Assembly: GCA_964571235.1 (NCBI GenBank)
Contig: CAZNAI010000003.1
Coordinates: 372,001-436,000, forward strand
Reading direction: 5' to 3'
DNA from: JACRAV01 sp964571235
GTDB taxonomy: Bacteria > Zixibacteria > MSB-5A5 > GN15 > FEB-12
Length of the DNA: 64,000 nucleotides
The notes under the pieces are model-generated. The model ran no database searches, was not told where the DNA came from, and saw nothing but the letters and a program-made list of their open reading frames with translations. The position numbers and the translations under genes are program-made. Positions within the stretch are counted from its first letter, which is position 1; each line of letters opens with the position of its first letter. Shown one piece after another: positions 32,954 to 41,473 of this stretch.

Positions 32954-34567
32954 ATGCAGACCACCCCAGCGACACACTATCTCAATGCCACCAAGGGGAT
33001 CAAGTCGTGGCTATTGACTCTGGACCATAAGCGGATCGGGGTCATGTATCTGATTGCGATCATGACGATGTTTCTGATCGGCGGAGCGCTGGCGTTGATC
33101 TTGCGCACCGAGTTGCTCAACCCGGGTCGCGACCTGATGGGCGCCGACACGTACAACAAGTTTTTCACGCTCCACGGCGCGATCATGATTTTCCTGTTTA
33201 TTATCCCGTCGATTCCCGCGGCTATCGGCAATTTCATCCTGCCGATCCAGATCGGCGCAAAGGATGTGGCCTTTCCCAAGCTCAATCTGATGTCGTGGTA
33301 TCTGTATGTGATCGGCGCGATTTTCAGCGTCTATTCGATCATTTCCAGCGCGGTTGACACCGGTTGGACATTCTACGCACCATATAGCACGACCACAAGC
33401 ACCGCAGTTATTTCAATCGCGACCGGCGTATTCATTCTCGGCTTCTCGTCCATATTCACCGGACTGAATTTCATCGTCACGGTACACAAGCTCCGGGCGC
33501 CGGGAATGAGCTGGTTTCGGATGCCGCTGATGATCTGGGGACTGTATGCCACGGCGATTGTGCAGGTGTTGGCCACGCCGGTGCTCGGCATCACTCTGGT
33601 CCTAATGATCTTGGAGAAGGCGTTCGGAATCGGGATTTTTGATCCGGCCATGGGCGGCGATCCGGTGCTATTCCAGCACTTCTTCTGGTTTTATTCGCAC
33701 CCGGCCGTCTATATAATGATTCTCCCCGGCATGGCGATCATATCGGAGTTAATCACCACGTTTTCGCACCGGAATCTGTTTGGATATAAAGCGGTCGCGT
33801 TTTCGTCGCTCGGCATTGCATTCCTGGGCTTTTTGGTCTGGGGGCATCACATGTTTACCAGCGGACAGTCGGAGACAGCATCGATTGTATTCTCATTTCT
33901 GACCTTCTTCATCGGTATTCCATCCGGTGTGAAGATTTTTAATTGGCTGATGACCATGTACAAAGGCCAAATCTCATTTGAAACGCCGATGCTCTACGCG
34001 ATGAGCTTCCTGTTTTTGTTCACCATTGGTGGCTTAACCGGAATCTTTCTGGGTGCGCTATCGGTCGACGTTCACCTGCAGGACACCTACTTTGTTGTGG
34101 CGCATTTCCACTATGTCATGATGGGTGGCGCCGTCATGGGACTATTCGGCGGACTTCACTACTGGTGGCCCAAAATGTTCGGCAAAATGTACAGCGAGTT
34201 CTGGGGCCGGATCGCGGCGCTACTCGTTTTTGTCGGGTTTAATATGACCTTTTTCACCCAGTTCATCATGGGTACCCACGGCATGCCGCGCCGCTACTGG
34301 ACTTATCCAGATACGTTCACCCGTCTGCACGGTTTTTCATCGGTCGGCGCGTATGTGCTCGGCCTTGGTGTTCTGATCATGATGATTTATCTGATTCATT
34401 CGCTGTTCAAAGGAAAACCAGCGCCGGCCAATCCCTGGGGCGCACTCACCTTAGAGTGGCAGACCAGCTCGCCGCCACCCACAGCCAATTTCGATAAAGA
34501 CCCGGTTGTAACCCACGGACCGTATGATTACGACACGGTTCATGTTGAGCCGATGAAGGTGGAGTAG
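32954..34567 (+). CDS. coxA: Cytochrome c oxidase subunit I, A2-type
   Basis: A 537-residue catalytic subunit with twelve helices that reduces oxygen to water and pumps protons. Heme and CuB ligands are visible: His in FFTLHGAIMIF, the His247-region YSHPAVY (Tyr247, His249, Tyr253), the HH pair in WGHHMFTSG, and the heme ligands in HFHYVMMGG. Helix VI reads YSHPAVY rather than GHPEVY, so the usual glutamate is replaced. That is the mark of the A2 subfamily known from Rhodothermus and Thermus caa3. It follows coxB by 9 bases. Confidence 0.97.
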   Translation: MQTTPATHYLNATKGIKSWLLTLDHKRIGVMYLIAIMTMFLIGGALALILRTELLNPGRDLMGADTYNKFFTLHGAIMIFLFIIPSIPAAIGNFILPIQIGAKDVAFPKLNLMSWYLYVIGAIFSVYSIISSAVDTGWTFYAPYSTTTSTAVISIATGVFILGFSSIFTGLNFIVTVHKLRAPGMSWFRMPLMIWGLYATAIVQVLATPVLGITLVLMILEKAFGIGIFDPAMGGDPVLFQHFFWFYSHPAVYIMILPGMAIISELITTFSHRNLFGYKAVAFSSLGIAFLGFLVWGHHMFTSGQSETASIVFSFLTFFIGIPSGVKIFNWLMTMYKGQISFETPMLYAMSFLFLFTIGGLTGIFLGALSVDVHLQDTYFVVAHFHYVMMGGAVMGLFGGLHYWWPKMFGKMYSEFWGRIAALLVFVGFNMTFFTQFIMGTHGMPRRYWTYPDTFTRLHGFSSVGAYVLGLGVLIMMIYLIHSLFKGKPAPANPWGALTLEWQTSSPPPTANFDKDPVVTHGPYDYDTVHVEPMKVE

Positions 34568-34569
34568 CT

Positions 34570-35223
34570 ATGTCGTCACACGATACCCACTCACACACCT
34601 CGCCGCTCCAGCATCATTTTGCCGATATGGAGCAACAGCGGGAATCGGCCAAGCTGGGAATGTGGCTCTTTCTGCTGACTGAAGTCCTGCTATTCGGCGG
34701 ACTCTTCTGCGCCTATGCAATCTATCGTGCCTGGCACCCGGAGATGTTCTCCAACGCCCATCAATTGCTCAACGTCTGGCTGGGCGGAATCAACACGGTC
34801 GTGCTTATCACCAGCTCGGTGACTATGGCGCTTTCGATCCGGAGTCTTCAGCTCAACCAAAAAAAACAAGCGATCTGGTACATCTATACGACAATTGCGC
34901 TGGCCGGTGTCTTCCTTGTAATCAAGTACTTTGAATACTCGCACAAGATTCATCTGGGGCAACTGCCGGGCAAGTTCTACACGTATCAGGGGCTGGAAGG
35001 CACCAATCCGCACGTTTTCTTCTCGGTCTATTTCATGATGACCGGTCTGCACGGATTCCACGTCCTGTGCGGGATCGGGGCAATGATCTGGCTCCTGCGC
35101 CGAATCAAAGCAAACGAATTCAACGCCGAGTACTACACGCCGGTGGAAATGACCGGTCTGTATTGGCACCTGGTCGACCTGATTTGGATTTTCCTTTTCC
35201 CGCTTTTCTACCTGATCGGATAG
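34570..35223 (+). CDS. coxC: Cytochrome c oxidase subunit III
   Basis: A 217-residue membrane subunit with five helices that stabilises the oxidase core. Characteristic segments are KLGMWLFLLTEVLLFGGLFC, YFMMTGLHGFHVLCGIGAMI and YWHLVDLIWIFLFPLFYLIG. It lacks the first two helices of the long seven-helix form, as is normal for caa3 oxidases. It starts 2 bases after coxA. Confidence 0.95.
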   Translation: MSSHDTHSHTSPLQHHFADMEQQRESAKLGMWLFLLTEVLLFGGLFCAYAIYRAWHPEMFSNAHQLLNVWLGGINTVVLITSSVTMALSIRSLQLNQKKQAIWYIYTTIALAGVFLVIKYFEYSHKIHLGQLPGKFYTYQGLEGTNPHVFFSVYFMMTGLHGFHVLCGIGAMIWLLRRIKANEFNAEYYTPVEMTGLYWHLVDLIWIFLFPLFYLIG

Positions 35224-35232
35224 GAGGAACAG

Positions 35233-35691
35233 ATGAGCGAACACAACAAACCGCATGTTCTTCCGCTTTCCACCTATCTCACGGTAGGGGGTACTCTGCT
35301 GGCCCTGACGGTTGTCACCGTAATGGTAGCCCAATATCACTTCGGCGAGTGGAATTTGATCGTAGCTATGGCTGTGGCGACGGTGAAAGCAACTCTCGTC
35401 CTGCTATACTTTATGCACCTGAAATATGACAACAAGATTTACGCCTACGCCTTTTTGATCTCGATTGCCTTTTTGGCGGTCTTTATCACCTTTACGATGA
35501 TCGACACCATGACGCGCGACGAATTCGGGCGCGGCTCGATTGACAAGCAGGTGCAATATCAAAGTGCGCCGGCCCACACCGGACAGGGAGCGGCCGAGCA
35601 CAAAACAGCGCAGAGCGATTCTTCGACGACCGCCGTTCATACAGCCGATTCCACAAAAGCGGATTCCACGAAATCCGATTCCCACAAATAA
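35233..35691 (+). CDS. coxD: Cytochrome c oxidase subunit IV
   Basis: A 152-residue small subunit of the prokaryotic subunit IV family. Three helices (STYLTVGGTLLALTVVTVMV, then IVAMAVATVKATLVLLYFMH, with FLAVFITFTMIDTMTRDEFG) make up residues 10-95. The remaining tail, about 55 residues, is low complexity with repeated ADSTK/SDS units (HTADSTKADSTKSDSHK) and lies outside the membrane. The tail is unusual for the family, and its role is unknown. Confidence 0.9.
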   Translation: MSEHNKPHVLPLSTYLTVGGTLLALTVVTVMVAQYHFGEWNLIVAMAVATVKATLVLLYFMHLKYDNKIYAYAFLISIAFLAVFITFTMIDTMTRDEFGRGSIDKQVQYQSAPAHTGQGAAEHKTAQSDSSTTAVHTADSTKADSTKSDSHK

Positions 35692-35778
35692 CCGGTTGCC
35701 CGGTTTGTCCGCTGGACATATGTTGCCCCAGTCGCAGTAGGCCGAAGACGGCATTTGACCTGCGACGGAGGTACTATC

Positions 35779-37308
35779 ATGCTTGCCTATCGCCGTTTGG
35801 CGCTCATTTCTACAATCGCAACATTCATTCTGATATTTGTTGGTGGTTTGGTACGGGTCGCCGGCGCCGGAATGGGGTGTCCCGATTGGCCGCGCTGTTT
35901 TGGCCACTGGATTCCACCGCTCTCGGTGCATGACATTCCCGCCGGTATCTCACCGGACAAGTTTAACGTCACGCTCGCCTGGATTGAATATGGCAATCGT
36001 TTGATGGGGGTCTCACTCGGGTTCCTGATTGTCGGCGCGGCAATCCTGGCGATTGTCCATCACCGAAAAAATCGCGGAATACTCTGGTGCACTCTTTGTG
36101 CGGCGGTGCTGGTTGCATTTCAAGGGTGGCTTGGTTCAATGGTAGTGGCGACCGATCTTAAGCCGATTGTCGTGACACTCCATATGGTGCTCGCCTTGGT
36201 GATCGCCAGTCTCTTGATCTATGCGACGCTGGAGGCCTATTACTTGGAACGACAGCGCGACCAATCCAAAGCGGCCTACCCCGCGCGGGCATCGCGCTGG
36301 GTGGCCGGACTCTGGCTATTGGCAATCGTGCAGGTAATAATCGGCACCGAAGTACGCGCGGGAGCCGAAGTTGCCGCGCAGGAATTTCCGCTCTGGTCGA
36401 GCATCCAGTGGCTTGGCAAAGCAGGCATGGTGTACCACCTGCATATGACCGTAGGTGTGCTGGTATTCGCCGCGACAATCTGGGTGACATATGCCATTTT
36501 CAAATTGAGCGAACAGCCCACCCTCATGGTGCGCTGGTGTCTGTGGAGTATGATTGTATTGGTCTTGTTTCAAGTAGTCTTCGGAATCGCCTTTATGGTC
36601 GCCGGGCTGACGCCACTACTGCAACTTCTGCATCTCTGGGGAGCGTCGCTCTTTATCGGCTTTGCATTTGTGCTGGTATCGGCGCTTTCCAAGAGTGATG
36701 AGCAACTTGTACGGTCATCCACGCGCGTTCGATCGGCAGTCGGATTGGTGGCGGTCGGCGTCGTACTTTTGGCCTTCGGGGCGCAGGGTGTAATCAGTGC
36801 GGCGGAGAAATCGCGGGCAGTGCCGGTGCTGTATGATCTGCCGGAATTCTCATTTGTGAACCAGAAGGGCGAGCCGTTTGGATCGGCGCAGATGAAGGGG
36901 AAAATATCTATCGTCGATTTCTTCTTCACCAGTTGCAAGGGCCCCTGCCCGGTAATGGTGGTCCGCTTTGAGGAATTCTATCGCGACTTTGCCCACTCTG
37001 AGAAACTCCAGTTGGTATCGATTACGGTTGACCCCGACACAGACTCGCTTGCCCGGATGAGGGAGTATGCCGCCGCTCACGGTGTCACCGACAACCGCTG
37101 GGTCTTTGTGCGGGGGGAGATGTCCGATGTTCGCCCGCTGTGCTCCGACGGATTCAAGGTTTCTGATGACCTTCCCGGAATGCACGCCACCAAGTTTATA
37201 TTGGTTGATGCGGTCGGCAAAATCCGCGGATACTACGACTACGACGACCAGTCGGCGCTGGACAGGCTCCGTCGCGATGTCGCCACTTTGGCCGGAGAGA
37301 TGGAATGA
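35779..37308 (+). CDS. Heme A synthase fused to a SCO copper-chaperone domain
   Basis: A 509-residue fusion. ATG 35779 follows GGAGG at 35767-35771. Residues 1-335 are a CtaA/Cox15 heme A synthase with eight helices, converting heme O to heme A (FVGGLVRVAGAGMGCPDWPR; His in HMVLALVI, YHLHMTVGVLVF and LLHLWGASLF). Residues 348-509 are a SCO-type thioredoxin fold with copper ligands CKGPC near 386-390 and His in GMHATKF. Both halves serve maturation of the oxidase encoded just before, so the fusion joins heme A and CuA supply in one chain. It overlaps the next gene by 4 bases. Confidence 0.92.
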   Translation: MLAYRRLALISTIATFILIFVGGLVRVAGAGMGCPDWPRCFGHWIPPLSVHDIPAGISPDKFNVTLAWIEYGNRLMGVSLGFLIVGAAILAIVHHRKNRGILWCTLCAAVLVAFQGWLGSMVVATDLKPIVVTLHMVLALVIASLLIYATLEAYYLERQRDQSKAAYPARASRWVAGLWLLAIVQVIIGTEVRAGAEVAAQEFPLWSSIQWLGKAGMVYHLHMTVGVLVFAATIWVTYAIFKLSEQPTLMVRWCLWSMIVLVLFQVVFGIAFMVAGLTPLLQLLHLWGASLFIGFAFVLVSALSKSDEQLVRSSTRVRSAVGLVAVGVVLLAFGAQGVISAAEKSRAVPVLYDLPEFSFVNQKGEPFGSAQMKGKISIVDFFFTSCKGPCPVMVVRFEEFYRDFAHSEKLQLVSITVDPDTDSLARMREYAAAHGVTDNRWVFVRGEMSDVRPLCSDGFKVSDDLPGMHATKFILVDAVGKIRGYYDYDDQSALDRLRRDVATLAGEME

Positions 37309-37718
37309 ACGCACCGTTTCAAGCGACGCTCAATGCCCTGTTGAATCTGTTGAGTGCCCTTTTGCTGTTATTGGGGTTCATTCAAATCAAGAAGCAAAAC
37401 CGTGTACTACATGAGAAGTTCATGTGGTCGGCGCTGGTGTCATCGGCGTTATTTCTCATCAGCTACTTGATATATCACTATCGGGCGGGCTCGGTGCCGT
37501 ATCCGTACCACGACTGGACTCGGACACTGTATTTTATCATTCTGATTCCGCACATAATTCTGGCGGCAGTAATGACTCCCTTTGTAATTGCCGCGGTCTA
37601 CTTTGCAGTACGGGGGCGATTCGACAAGCACACCCGCATCACTCGCTGGCTCTGGCCGGTCTGGATGTTTGTCTCGGTGAGTGGAGTAGTTGTCTACATT
37701 ATGTTGTATCTTTTGTAA
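37305..37718 (+). CDS. DUF420 membrane protein, likely oxidase assembly factor
   Basis: A 137-residue membrane protein with four helices of the DUF420 (YozB/CtaM-like) family; conserved points include KKQNRVLHEKFMWSALVSSA and a His in YHYRAGSVPYP. Relatives are needed for maturation of heme A oxidases. It overlaps the CtaA-SCO gene by 4 bases and closes the respiratory gene row. Confidence 0.85.
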   Translation: MNAPFQATLNALLNLLSALLLLLGFIQIKKQNRVLHEKFMWSALVSSALFLISYLIYHYRAGSVPYPYHDWTRTLYFIILIPHIILAAVMTPFVIAAVYFAVRGRFDKHTRITRWLWPVWMFVSVSGVVVYIMLYLL

Positions 37719-37739
37719 CACAGGGGACGTACACCTAAC

Positions 37740-40118
37740 ATGAATTTCAAAGTACAACAGCGACTGTCTATATCTCTGCTTGGGGTGGTTCTCTCGCTCT
37801 GGGCGGTTACCGCGCAGGCCAAGCTGACGATCGACGGAGTCATTGTTGATTCGGCCCGTCAATTACCGGTGCCCCAAGCGACTGTACGGGTCATAGCCAC
37901 CGCTACCTCCACACTCGCTAACGACGATGGCCATTTTCGGTTAGTCCTGGAAAACGGCTCGTACTATGTCAAGGCGACCCACGTCGGGTTCTATTCTGAT
38001 TCGGTGCTGGTTACGGGGGCTGATACCGTGGTGTCGCTACGGATAATCCTTCGACCGGCGCCAATTGAACTGGGAAGCACAACTGTGCGGCCGCGAATGT
38101 ACGATCCCGCGCAGGAGATCATCCGGCAGGCGATCAAACGCAAGAAGGATATCTTGTCACGCATTCACGACTACACCTGCCAGGCGTATTCGCGGGTCAA
38201 TGTGCACGACAATACCAAAGTCGACAGTGCTTTGTTTCTGATAACGGAAACCAAAACCAGTTGCTTCTGGCAACAGCCGGACAAGTACAAAGAGATCATC
38301 ACTGCGCGCCGTCAATCGGCCAATCTGAAAGCCGACGATAATCTCTTCTCAATCGGACAGGTGCTCAATTTCAATCGAAACCGGATTGAACTAGGGCGAT
38401 ACTCGATCGCCTCGCCGACCGCCACCGATGCCCTCGATCACTACCGGTACTACCTGCTCGATACAATCATGGTCGACAACCGACCTGTCTTTGTGCTCGA
38501 ACTGGAACCGAAAAGCAAAGTGACCCCGCTGTTTGCCGGGACTATCCAGATCGCCGATTCGAGTTTTGACGTTGTCTCGGTCGATGTCGGTTTCAACGAC
38601 GCGGTCGATTTCGGCATACTGGTCAATCCACGGTATATTCAGCGGCTGGCGCCGCTCACCGCTGATATCTGGATGCCGGTAGAGATCCGTTTTTCGGGCG
38701 ACGTAAAATTCAAGTTCCCATTTCCGGGGATTCCGAACGACATGTCGTTTCTGCAATTGGCGTCGCTTTCGGACTATGTGTTTGACAAGGGGCTACCGGA
38801 CGGAACGTTTGACGAGTATGTCATGGAAGTCGCGCCAACTGCCGACCAGGGGGATTCGTCGATCTGGCTGGCCGAGCATGTCATTCCGCTTTCCCATGAA
38901 GAGAGTGTTGCGTACCGGACAATTGATTCGATCAAGCATGCGCCGAAGCCGTTTCTGAAACAGGCGGTGAAGATAGTTCCGATTGCTCTTTTAATTACGA
39001 CTTTCGGCGCTGATGATTTCTTCAGGTTCAATCGGGTTGAAGGGGCGTACGTGGGACTGACCGATGCCCCCAAGGTCGGGAGATTTGCTATTCCCGTGGC
39101 GGGTGGGTATGCGTTTTCGGCTGAACGGTGGCAGGGAAGTCTGGGACTCATTTATCGGAGCGAGAAACAGTCGGTCAGCCTCGGTATCAGGGGCTTTGAT
39201 CAGATTGTTCGCCGGCCTGCCTTAGTGACAACCTCTGAGATAAGTTCCACTTTTGAAGCGCTCTGGAGCAAGTTCGACGGGATAGATTATTTTCGCGAGC
39301 GGGGTGGCACGATCTGGGCGGAGTCAAAACTGCTCGGCCATCTTCGGATTCGCGGCGGAATCAAAGCGACACGGCAATCATCGGAATCGGTTCACACTAA
39401 ATTCAGCGTGTTCAGAAATGAGCTAACGCCGCGAGAAAATCCCGCCATAAACGACGGCGACATGCACCTGACCTTCGCATCGGTTTCCTATGACTCCCGC
39501 AAGAAGATCAAGACCCGTAAGGGAGAACAATTCGACTTTGCGCCGACGTTTCTCAAAGTACAACTGCGCAGCGAATGGAGCAGGCCGGATTTCTTAAACA
39601 GCGATTTTGGGTTTGACCGGTATGAGGCTACGGTTGAAGCCCGTTTTCGTCCGCCGATACCCGGTATTGCGGCGCTCCGGTTTGCAGGAGGGATAACCGA
39701 TGGCACTCCGCCAGTGCAGTCCTGGCTGGTAGTGGATCACGGCACCGGCGGACTTTTCGACCGACGTGGCTTTGCCACGCTCAACGAGCGGAACTTTGTC
39801 GGATCGAGCGCCGCCTCGGTCACGCTTGAGCACAATTTCGGCAAGCATGCCTTCGCGCTGACGCATCTTCCGCTGATCGAAAAGATTCCCTTTTCGGTCT
39901 CAGTGCGCGGCGCGGCATTTTGGACCGGCGACGAACGCATTCCTTTATCTGCGCTTCCGGACATTCGCGTGGCAAAAACAGCGTACACTGAAGCCGGCTT
40001 TTCTATCGGCAACCTGACCCCATTTCTATCACCGTTCAATCTGCGGATATGGGCGAATTGGCAGTTATCTGCTTATGACTCTAACAAGAGCGCGGTTGGA
40101 TTTGACTTCGCGTTTTAG
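37740..40118 (+). CDS. DUF5686-type outer-membrane protein with carboxypeptidase-like regulatory domain
   Basis: A 792-residue exported protein. A signal peptide (SISLLGVVLSLWAVTAQA) leads into a carboxypeptidase-D-like regulatory beta domain (about 28-115; IDGVIVDSARQLPVPQATVR). The DUF5686 part then runs to the end. It has YDPAQEIIRQAIKRKKDILS and DYTCQAYSRV early, and many alternating strands from about residue 420 that should form an outer-membrane beta barrel ending in the aromatic GFDFAF. The role is unknown; relatives are common in Bacteroidota. It lies 21 bases after the respiratory row and may be read through from it. Confidence 0.85.
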   Translation: MNFKVQQRLSISLLGVVLSLWAVTAQAKLTIDGVIVDSARQLPVPQATVRVIATATSTLANDDGHFRLVLENGSYYVKATHVGFYSDSVLVTGADTVVSLRIILRPAPIELGSTTVRPRMYDPAQEIIRQAIKRKKDILSRIHDYTCQAYSRVNVHDNTKVDSALFLITETKTSCFWQQPDKYKEIITARRQSANLKADDNLFSIGQVLNFNRNRIELGRYSIASPTATDALDHYRYYLLDTIMVDNRPVFVLELEPKSKVTPLFAGTIQIADSSFDVVSVDVGFNDAVDFGILVNPRYIQRLAPLTADIWMPVEIRFSGDVKFKFPFPGIPNDMSFLQLASLSDYVFDKGLPDGTFDEYVMEVAPTADQGDSSIWLAEHVIPLSHEESVAYRTIDSIKHAPKPFLKQAVKIVPIALLITTFGADDFFRFNRVEGAYVGLTDAPKVGRFAIPVAGGYAFSAERWQGSLGLIYRSEKQSVSLGIRGFDQIVRRPALVTTSEISSTFEALWSKFDGIDYFRERGGTIWAESKLLGHLRIRGGIKATRQSSESVHTKFSVFRNELTPRENPAINDGDMHLTFASVSYDSRKKIKTRKGEQFDFAPTFLKVQLRSEWSRPDFLNSDFGFDRYEATVEARFRPPIPGIAALRFAGGITDGTPPVQSWLVVDHGTGGLFDRRGFATLNERNFVGSSAASVTLEHNFGKHAFALTHLPLIEKIPFSVSVRGAAFWTGDERIPLSALPDIRVAKTAYTEAGFSIGNLTPFLSPFNLRIWANWQLSAYDSNKSAVGFDFAF

Positions 40119-40129
40119 CGAATAAGAAA

Positions 40130-40156
40130 AAACGCCCGACGCAAGGCCGGGCGTTT
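40130..40156. terminator. Terminator between convergent genes, stronger on the minus strand
   Basis: Stem AAACGCCCG/CGGGCGTTT (40130-40138 with 40148-40156). On the minus strand the right arm runs into TTTTTT, giving a good terminator for the amidohydrolase genes; it may also end the plus-strand row. Confidence 0.85.
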
Positions 40157-40177
40157 AGAATCAAAAGGTTTCGCCCG

Positions 40178-41473
40178 CTATTGTTTTCCCTTTTGTGAAT
40201 ACTTGCGGTACAACTGGAGCTGTTTGTTGTCCAAGTTGATCTCGCGTCCTCCGATCCACTCTCTGGTCACGCCGGCATGAATCGGGTCGAGTATGTCACC
40301 CTTTGAAACAACAATAGTGGCTTTCTTGCCGACATCCAACGAACCGAGGCGGTCGGCCACTCCGAGAATCTCGGCAGGGGAGAGGGTGATCGCCCGCAGA
40401 GCCGCCTCTTTGGAAAGTCCGAATGCGGACGCGAAGCCGGCATAGAACGGTAGATTGCGCGAGTTCCAACCCGCGCCACCGGGCGACATACACCAGGTGA
40501 GTCCCCAGTCGTTGAGTTGACGGGCCAACTTGTACGGTTGGTCGTAGTCGTCGTCGGCCCGATACGGCATTGAAGCAGTCGGACCAAGTATGACCGGCAC
40601 GTGGCCTTTCAAGAGTGACGGTGCCCGCCAAGCTTCAGCGCCACCGACTAACACCATCCGAATCTTCTGCACAATTGCAAAGTTCACTGCTTGTTCTATC
40701 TGGCGATAGTCGTTCGCAGTGATGAAAACTGAGAGTTCACCGGTGAAAACCGGCAACATAGCTTCCCAGCGTGAATCGATCTTGATATTGGGATTTGCTT
40801 TTTTTGCAACCGAGTAGGCGCGGGCATTGTCAAAGATTTCGGTAATGTTTTGGCGACCCTGCTCCATTTCCTTTTTCTGAGTCTCGGCTGACTTGTCCAT
40901 CCACCAGGCATTAATAATCGCGGCCTGCGGCCAAACTAAGTGAAGCCCGACTATCAGTTTCTCGGCGGCATCTTCTTTTGTCCAACCGTCGAGATTCATA
41001 AGGCAGGATCGGCCGGTGACCAGTCCTCCCTGCGGCACAATCAACGCGGTTGTGATACCGAGCGCCCGTACAGTGGGCGGAACCTCAGAGTCGGGATTGT
41101 ACGCGACATGCGCGGCCACATCGGGATTATTGGAACCGACTTCCGCCTGATCGTTGGTCGGCCGCGCGGCGTCGAGCTCAATCAATCCAAGCGTGGTGTT
41201 TGCGGCGATGATGCCAGGGTAGACATTCATACCGGATACATCGATAACCTGCGCACCTGACGGGGGCTGAATGTCTTTGGCGATATTGGTAATCTTGCCG
41301 TCTTCAAATAGCAGATCAGTTGCCGGCAGGACGCCGTGTGATACCGTGTATAGTGTGCCACCTTTGAGAAGCACCGGCGTGGTCTGTTTCTTGCCAGGAA
41401 CGACGTTGTTTGCGAAAACCGTCGACGATAACAGGAGCGCCGATACCAGTAGGCCAAGTTTAGTTGTTTTCAT
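40178..41473 (-). CDS. Exported amidohydrolase-family protein lacking the HxH metal motif
   Basis: A 431-residue secreted protein. ATG 41473 has GGGAGAG upstream and opens a signal peptide (KTTKLGLLVSALLLSSTVFA). The fold is that of imidazolonepropionase-like amidohydrolases: a beta sandwich, then VYPGIIAANTTLGLIELD where active members read PGLIDxHxH, and the closing ALRAITLSPAEILGVADRLG and DVGKKATIVV. The first two metal ligands are therefore missing. It overlaps the end of the preceding larger amidohydrolase gene by 14 bases, so the two may form a complex of an active and a degenerate partner. The substrate is unknown. Confidence 0.8.
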   Translation of the reverse strand: MKTTKLGLLVSALLLSSTVFANNVVPGKKQTTPVLLKGGTLYTVSHGVLPATDLLFEDGKITNIAKDIQPPSGAQVIDVSGMNVYPGIIAANTTLGLIELDAARPTNDQAEVGSNNPDVAAHVAYNPDSEVPPTVRALGITTALIVPQGGLVTGRSCLMNLDGWTKEDAAEKLIVGLHLVWPQAAIINAWWMDKSAETQKKEMEQGRQNITEIFDNARAYSVAKKANPNIKIDSRWEAMLPVFTGELSVFITANDYRQIEQAVNFAIVQKIRMVLVGGAEAWRAPSLLKGHVPVILGPTASMPYRADDDYDQPYKLARQLNDWGLTWCMSPGGAGWNSRNLPFYAGFASAFGLSKEAALRAITLSPAEILGVADRLGSLDVGKKATIVVSKGDILDPIHAGVTREWIGGREINLDNKQLQLYRKYSQKGKQ

